The translations under genes were made by a program, and so were the position numbers. A stretch of DNA of 8,601 nt from Candidatus Omnitrophota bacterium (GTDB lineage Bacteria > Omnitrophota > Gorgyraeia > 2-01-FULL-45-10), in assembly GCA_016214245.1 (NCBI GenBank), contig JACROW010000067.1, forward strand, positions 1 to 8,601, written 5' to 3'. Positions 6,222-8,601 of this stretch are shown piece by piece; positions within the stretch are counted from its first letter, which is position 1; each line of letters begins with the position of its first letter. The notes beneath the pieces are model-generated. The model did not search any database, had not been told where the DNA came from, and saw only the letters and a program-made list of their open reading frames with translations.

Positions 6222-6297
6222 TATGAAACCTCGCATAGGCCCGACTTTACACTAAAGAGAGGTTCCATATGCTATCGCATTGGATTGGCATATGAAA
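6222..6297. repeat. 7-bp direct repeats bounding a possible 69-bp insertion
   Basis: TATGAAA occurs at 6222-6228 and 6291-6297 (plus strand), a period of 69 bp, exactly 23 codons. Removing one copy plus the 62 bp between them joins ...AAAKNFI to EETRQ followed by TAG, keeping the frame of the DUF4381-like gene and ending 2 nt before batA. The segment also holds CATATGC and GCATATG as an inverted repeat near its right end. No known element is recognised. Confidence 0.5.
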
Positions 6298-7172
6298 TTT
6301 TTAGCTGCCGCAAAGACCGAATCTATTTCAGCATTGCTGGGCGCGTACTTCGCAAACTTCACCAGGTCGCAGGCTACCAGAAACTCTCTCAATGTACTCT
6401 TCTGCCCAACCGCAAGAAGGGTGGAATCTTTTAGCGAGTTCAAAAATTCCTCTGTTGTCATCTCCGGCGCCTTTAATATGAAACGCCTCTCTATGTAATG
6501 TCTGACACAATCTGAAATCTTAATATAATATTCTTTGACGGCCCCTGTCCTGGATAGTAGAGCCCGGATCGCTTCAAGTTCTTCCAGTGCTATTTCATGC
6601 GGCAGTTTCAGCGGCGCCATTCGTCTTCGTTTATATATGATAATAGCCAATATAAAAAAACCTAAAAGCGCGATTATGCCCGACATAAGAATCCAGTTTA
6701 TTTCATAAAAATAGATAGGCCCTTTTATATCTTTTATATCGCTAACCTTCTCTTTCGAAGGCATTACGCTCTTAACCATCACCTTTAACTCGCCGGTCTT
6801 CTTGACCACCCAATCCTTCCCGCTTTTCTGCCTGTACCTTATTTCGAAAGATGGTATCTTATGCTCTCCGGTTGAATATGCGCTTATCGCATGCCAATTG
6901 GAAAATACGCGTTTGCCGAAAAGGGATCTTGCGGTCCTCTTACCGGAATCCTTTATCTCGAAGTCGCCAATCTTATTTTCCGGGAATTTTGAGAATTCAA
7001 CATCCAGATCCTCTTCCGAGCTGATCTCTATCGCATATCGTATCCTGTCGCCGATGAAGACAGAATTTTTATCGATTGATGTTCGAACTACGGGTTCATA
7101 TTTTTCAGCTGCCATCCCGATGGAAGCTGAGGATAAGAATAAACCTATTATCATGAAGAGGAAGATTCTCAT
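6252..7172 (-). CDS. Single-pass membrane protein of the Bat operon (DUF4381-like/BatD-like ectodomain)
   Basis: 306 aa as read. Residues 1-22 are a signal peptide (GMAA/EKY). An Ig-like ectodomain of BatD type covers about 25-135 (TSIDKNSVFIGDRIRYAIEI; STGEHKIPSFEIRY). A membrane span at about 160-180 is followed by KRRR and a helical cytoplasmic domain (about 190-295) with EYYIKISDCVRHYIERRF and LVKFAKYAPS. This architecture and its place between DUF58 and BatA match the small uncharacterised protein usual at this spot in MoxR operons; its function is unknown. The ATG overlaps the DUF58 stop by 4 nt and has GAGG upstream. The C-terminus is odd: after AAAKNFI (288-294) come 12 unusual residues and a TAG. 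Reading past the TAG in the same frame gives 15 more codons ending FIEETRQ, 2 nt before batA; see the insertion finding. Confidence 0.8.
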   Translation of the reverse strand: MRIFLFMIIGLFLSSASIGMAAEKYEPVVRTSIDKNSVFIGDRIRYAIEISSEEDLDVEFSKFPENKIGDFEIKDSGKRTARSLFGKRVFSNWHAISAYSTGEHKIPSFEIRYRQKSGKDWVVKKTGELKVMVKSVMPSKEKVSDIKDIKGPIYFYEINWILMSGIIALLGFFILAIIIYKRRRMAPLKLPHEIALEELEAIRALLSRTGAVKEYYIKISDCVRHYIERRFILKAPEMTTEEFLNSLKDSTLLAVGQKSTLREFLVACDLVKFAKYAPSNAEIDSVFAAAKNFICQSNAIAYGTSL

Positions 7173-8044
7173 ATCCGCCTCTTCCTCATCCTGAAAAATT
7201 TTATGAATTCCTCGATGTAGGGCTTATCGGTCCGTATGTCTATATGGTCGACGCTTATCGAGCCGAAGAGCCTCGAACGTTCCTCTATCATCCTTCGGGA
7301 TTTAGCCGCATAAGCCTCTCTTTGTCTTGCGTTTGCGGTATCGATCAAAAAGAATGACCCCTTCTCCGCATCAGCCACCTCTACCAAACCCGCCTTTGGC
7401 AATTCCGTCTCTCTTGGGTCGGTTATCGTAACTGCGACAACATCATGCTTTTTATTCGCTATGGAAAGCGGCTTTTTGAAATCCTTCGCGAAAAAATCGG
7501 ATATTACAAAGACGACGGCCCTTCTGGTTATAACCCCATCAAGAAATTCCAGAGCCCCGGCGATATCGGTTCCTTTCCCTTTGGGTTTAAAGTATATCGC
7601 CTCCCTTACAACCCTCAGGACATGCTGTAATCCTTTCCTAGGCGGAATGTATTTCTCAACCCTATCCGTGAATACTATCAATCCGACACGGTCATTATTC
7701 TGGACCGCGGCAAACGCTAAAATAGACGAAACCTCGGCGGCAAGTTCGTTTTTAAGCCGCCTGGTCGTCCCGAAATATGAAGAGCCTGAAGCATCCAACA
7801 GTATCATGACCGTGAGCTGCCTCTCCTCAACATATTTCTTTATATAGGGATGCCCCATCCTCGCGGTGACGTTCCAATCGATGGAACGTATCTCATCGCC
7901 CGGCTGGTATTCCCTGACCTCATCGAACTCTATGCCCCTGCCTTTGAAGACGCTTTCATATTGACCTGACAATATATCGGTAACAAGCCTCGATGTAGTT
8001 ATCTCAATCCGTCTTATCTTTCTTATTATCTCTTTCGGCAGCAT
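7169..8044 (-). CDS. DUF58 domain protein (VWA-like, MoxR partner)
   Basis: 291 aa, a normal full length for the family, with no signal peptide or membrane span, so cytoplasmic. The DUF58 signature is clear: KGRGIEFDEVREYQPGD (34-50), then RSIDWNVTARMG (53-64) and KKYVEERQ (69-76). A VWA-like fold follows with DASGS (84-88), GTD (158-160) and VISDFF (180-185), giving MIDAS-like residues. DUF58 genes almost always directly follow moxR and are thought to be its substrate or adaptor. The ATG lies 17 nt after the moxR stop with AGGA about 4 nt upstream, and the end overlaps the next gene by 4 nt. Confidence 0.92.
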   Translation of the reverse strand: MLPKEIIRKIRRIEITTSRLVTDILSGQYESVFKGRGIEFDEVREYQPGDEIRSIDWNVTARMGHPYIKKYVEERQLTVMILLDASGSSYFGTTRRLKNELAAEVSSILAFAAVQNNDRVGLIVFTDRVEKYIPPRKGLQHVLRVVREAIYFKPKGKGTDIAGALEFLDGVITRRAVVFVISDFFAKDFKKPLSIANKKHDVVAVTITDPRETELPKAGLVEVADAEKGSFFLIDTANARQREAYAAKSRRMIEERSRLFGSISVDHIDIRTDKPYIEEFIKFFRMRKRRI

Positions 8045-8061
8045 ATTTTCCTGCTAACTTA

Positions 8062-8601
8062 CTACGGAACTTCCACTTCCTCGAATATCCGCCTGACGAT
8101 ATCTTCGGAAGTCTTATCCTCTGCCTCTGCCTCATAACTCACTATCACACGGTGCCGTAAGACATCCATGCCGATACTTTTGACATCCTGCGGAACGACA
8201 TAACCCCGGCCCTGTAAAAATGCATGCGCCTTTGCCGAAACGGCCAGATAGATGCTCGCCCTGGGAGACGCCCCGTATTGGATGAGGCCTGCTAACTCAT
8301 CGAGCTTATAAGACTTTGGCTCTCTCGTGGCAAATACAATATCGATTATATACTTCTCTATCCTCTCATCTATGTAAATCTCATCGACAACCTTCCTAGC
8401 TTTTACGATATCTTCCGGCCCGATCACAGGCGTTACTGTTATCTTCTTATCTGTCAGCGCCATCCGCTTCATTATCTTATGCTCTTCGTCTTTATTAGGG
8501 TATCCGATCTTTAATTTAAGCATGAACCTGTCAACCTGGGCTTCGGGTAACGGGTACGTCCCCTCCTGCTCAATCGGATTCTGCGTCGCCAGCACCAGGA
8601 A
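8062..8601 (-). CDS. moxR: MoxR-type AAA+ ATPase, C-terminal 179 residues (cut by right edge)
   Basis: The gene enters from the right edge without its start; Walker A and B lie outside. The visible part begins with the sensor-1 region FLVLATQNP (fragment residues 1-9), then [17 protein letters not shown] (10-26), a hallmark of MoxR proteins. The lid domain contains YGASPRAS (sensor-2 arginine) and the usual end with [16 protein letters not shown]. MoxR ATPases are hexameric chaperone-like enzymes that act on VWA-domain proteins, here the DUF58 and BatA/BatB products. The stop TAG is followed directly by an in-frame TAA. The operon promoter must lie further right. Confidence 0.95.
   Translation of the reverse strand, partial: FLVLATQNPIEQEGTYPLPEAQVDRFMLKLKIGYPNKDEEHKIMKRMALTDKKITVTPVIGPEDIVKARKVVDEIYIDERIEKYIIDIVFATREPKSYKLDELAGLIQYGASPRASIYLAVSAKAHAFLQGRGYVVPQDVKSIGMDVLRHRVIVSYEAEAEDKTSEDIVRRIFEEVEVP

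Noticed and set aside
5756..6226. 156-aa plus-strand open frame opposite batA
   Set aside because: It is antisense to the conserved VWA domain with intact MIDAS, and its residue make-up is a mirror of that coding sequence.
6205..6236. Separate 10-codon leader peptide (MRGFIEETRQ) before batA
   Set aside because: It is in frame with the DUF4381-like gene, and its last residues fit better as the displaced end of that protein.
6252..6254. TAG as a recoded (read-through) codon
   Set aside because: No sign of an amber-decoding system is visible in the window, and the direct repeats give a simpler explanation.

Overview
The window is dominated by one long leftward (minus-strand) operon of the MoxR/Bat type, filling about 887-8601. 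At the left end is a short, unrelated housekeeping region: the start of tuf (EF-Tu) behind a tRNA-Thr gene, plus one small secreted-protein gene on the plus strand. The combination of a complete moxR-DUF58-DUF4381-like-batA-batB-batC-batD-batE cluster with a small protein resembling the exosortase-associated TIGR04073 family suggests a Gram-negative bacterium of the PVC/Omnitrophota type. That placement is an inference from gene content and protein style, not proven by the sequence.

Layout. 1-102 (minus): first 34 codons of tuf, preceded by a strong ribosome binding site. 121-190: a degenerate 7-bp tandem repeat in the tRNA-tuf spacer. 212-287 (minus): tRNA-Thr(GGU) with encoded CCA and a stem-loop directly against its 5' end. 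288-524: AT-rich regulatory interval with two divergent sigma70-type promoters, one for tRNA-Thr/tuf and one for the small gene, sharing a 12-bp inverted repeat. 525-875 (plus): 116-aa exported protein. 876-886: an 11-nt convergent gap, with an 11-bp inverted repeat just inside the end of batE that may end transcription.

The operon, in transcription order (right to left): a MoxR AAA+ ATPase (cut by the right edge), a DUF58 protein, a single-pass DUF4381-like membrane protein, BatA and BatB (membrane-anchored von Willebrand A proteins with intact MIDAS motifs), BatC (secreted or anchored TPR protein), BatD (periplasmic Ig-like domains, one membrane span) and BatE (TPR, two membrane spans, SH3-like end). 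Most junctions overlap by 4 nt or are separated by 1-17 nt, so the genes are almost certainly co-transcribed and translationally coupled. The family picture is a MoxR ATPase acting on metal-binding VWA proteins at the inner membrane, with TPR and Ig-like partners in the envelope. The cellular role (aerotolerance, stress, envelope maintenance) is not settled.

Two structural oddities stand out. batD appears to have lost an in-frame block joining the start of its signal peptide directly to the middle of its first Ig-like domain. The DUF4381-like gene carries what looks like a 69-bp in-frame insertion flanked by 7-bp direct repeats, introducing an early TAG stop. Either could be real or an assembly artefact. 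Apart from these, I see a known system rather than an undescribed one.
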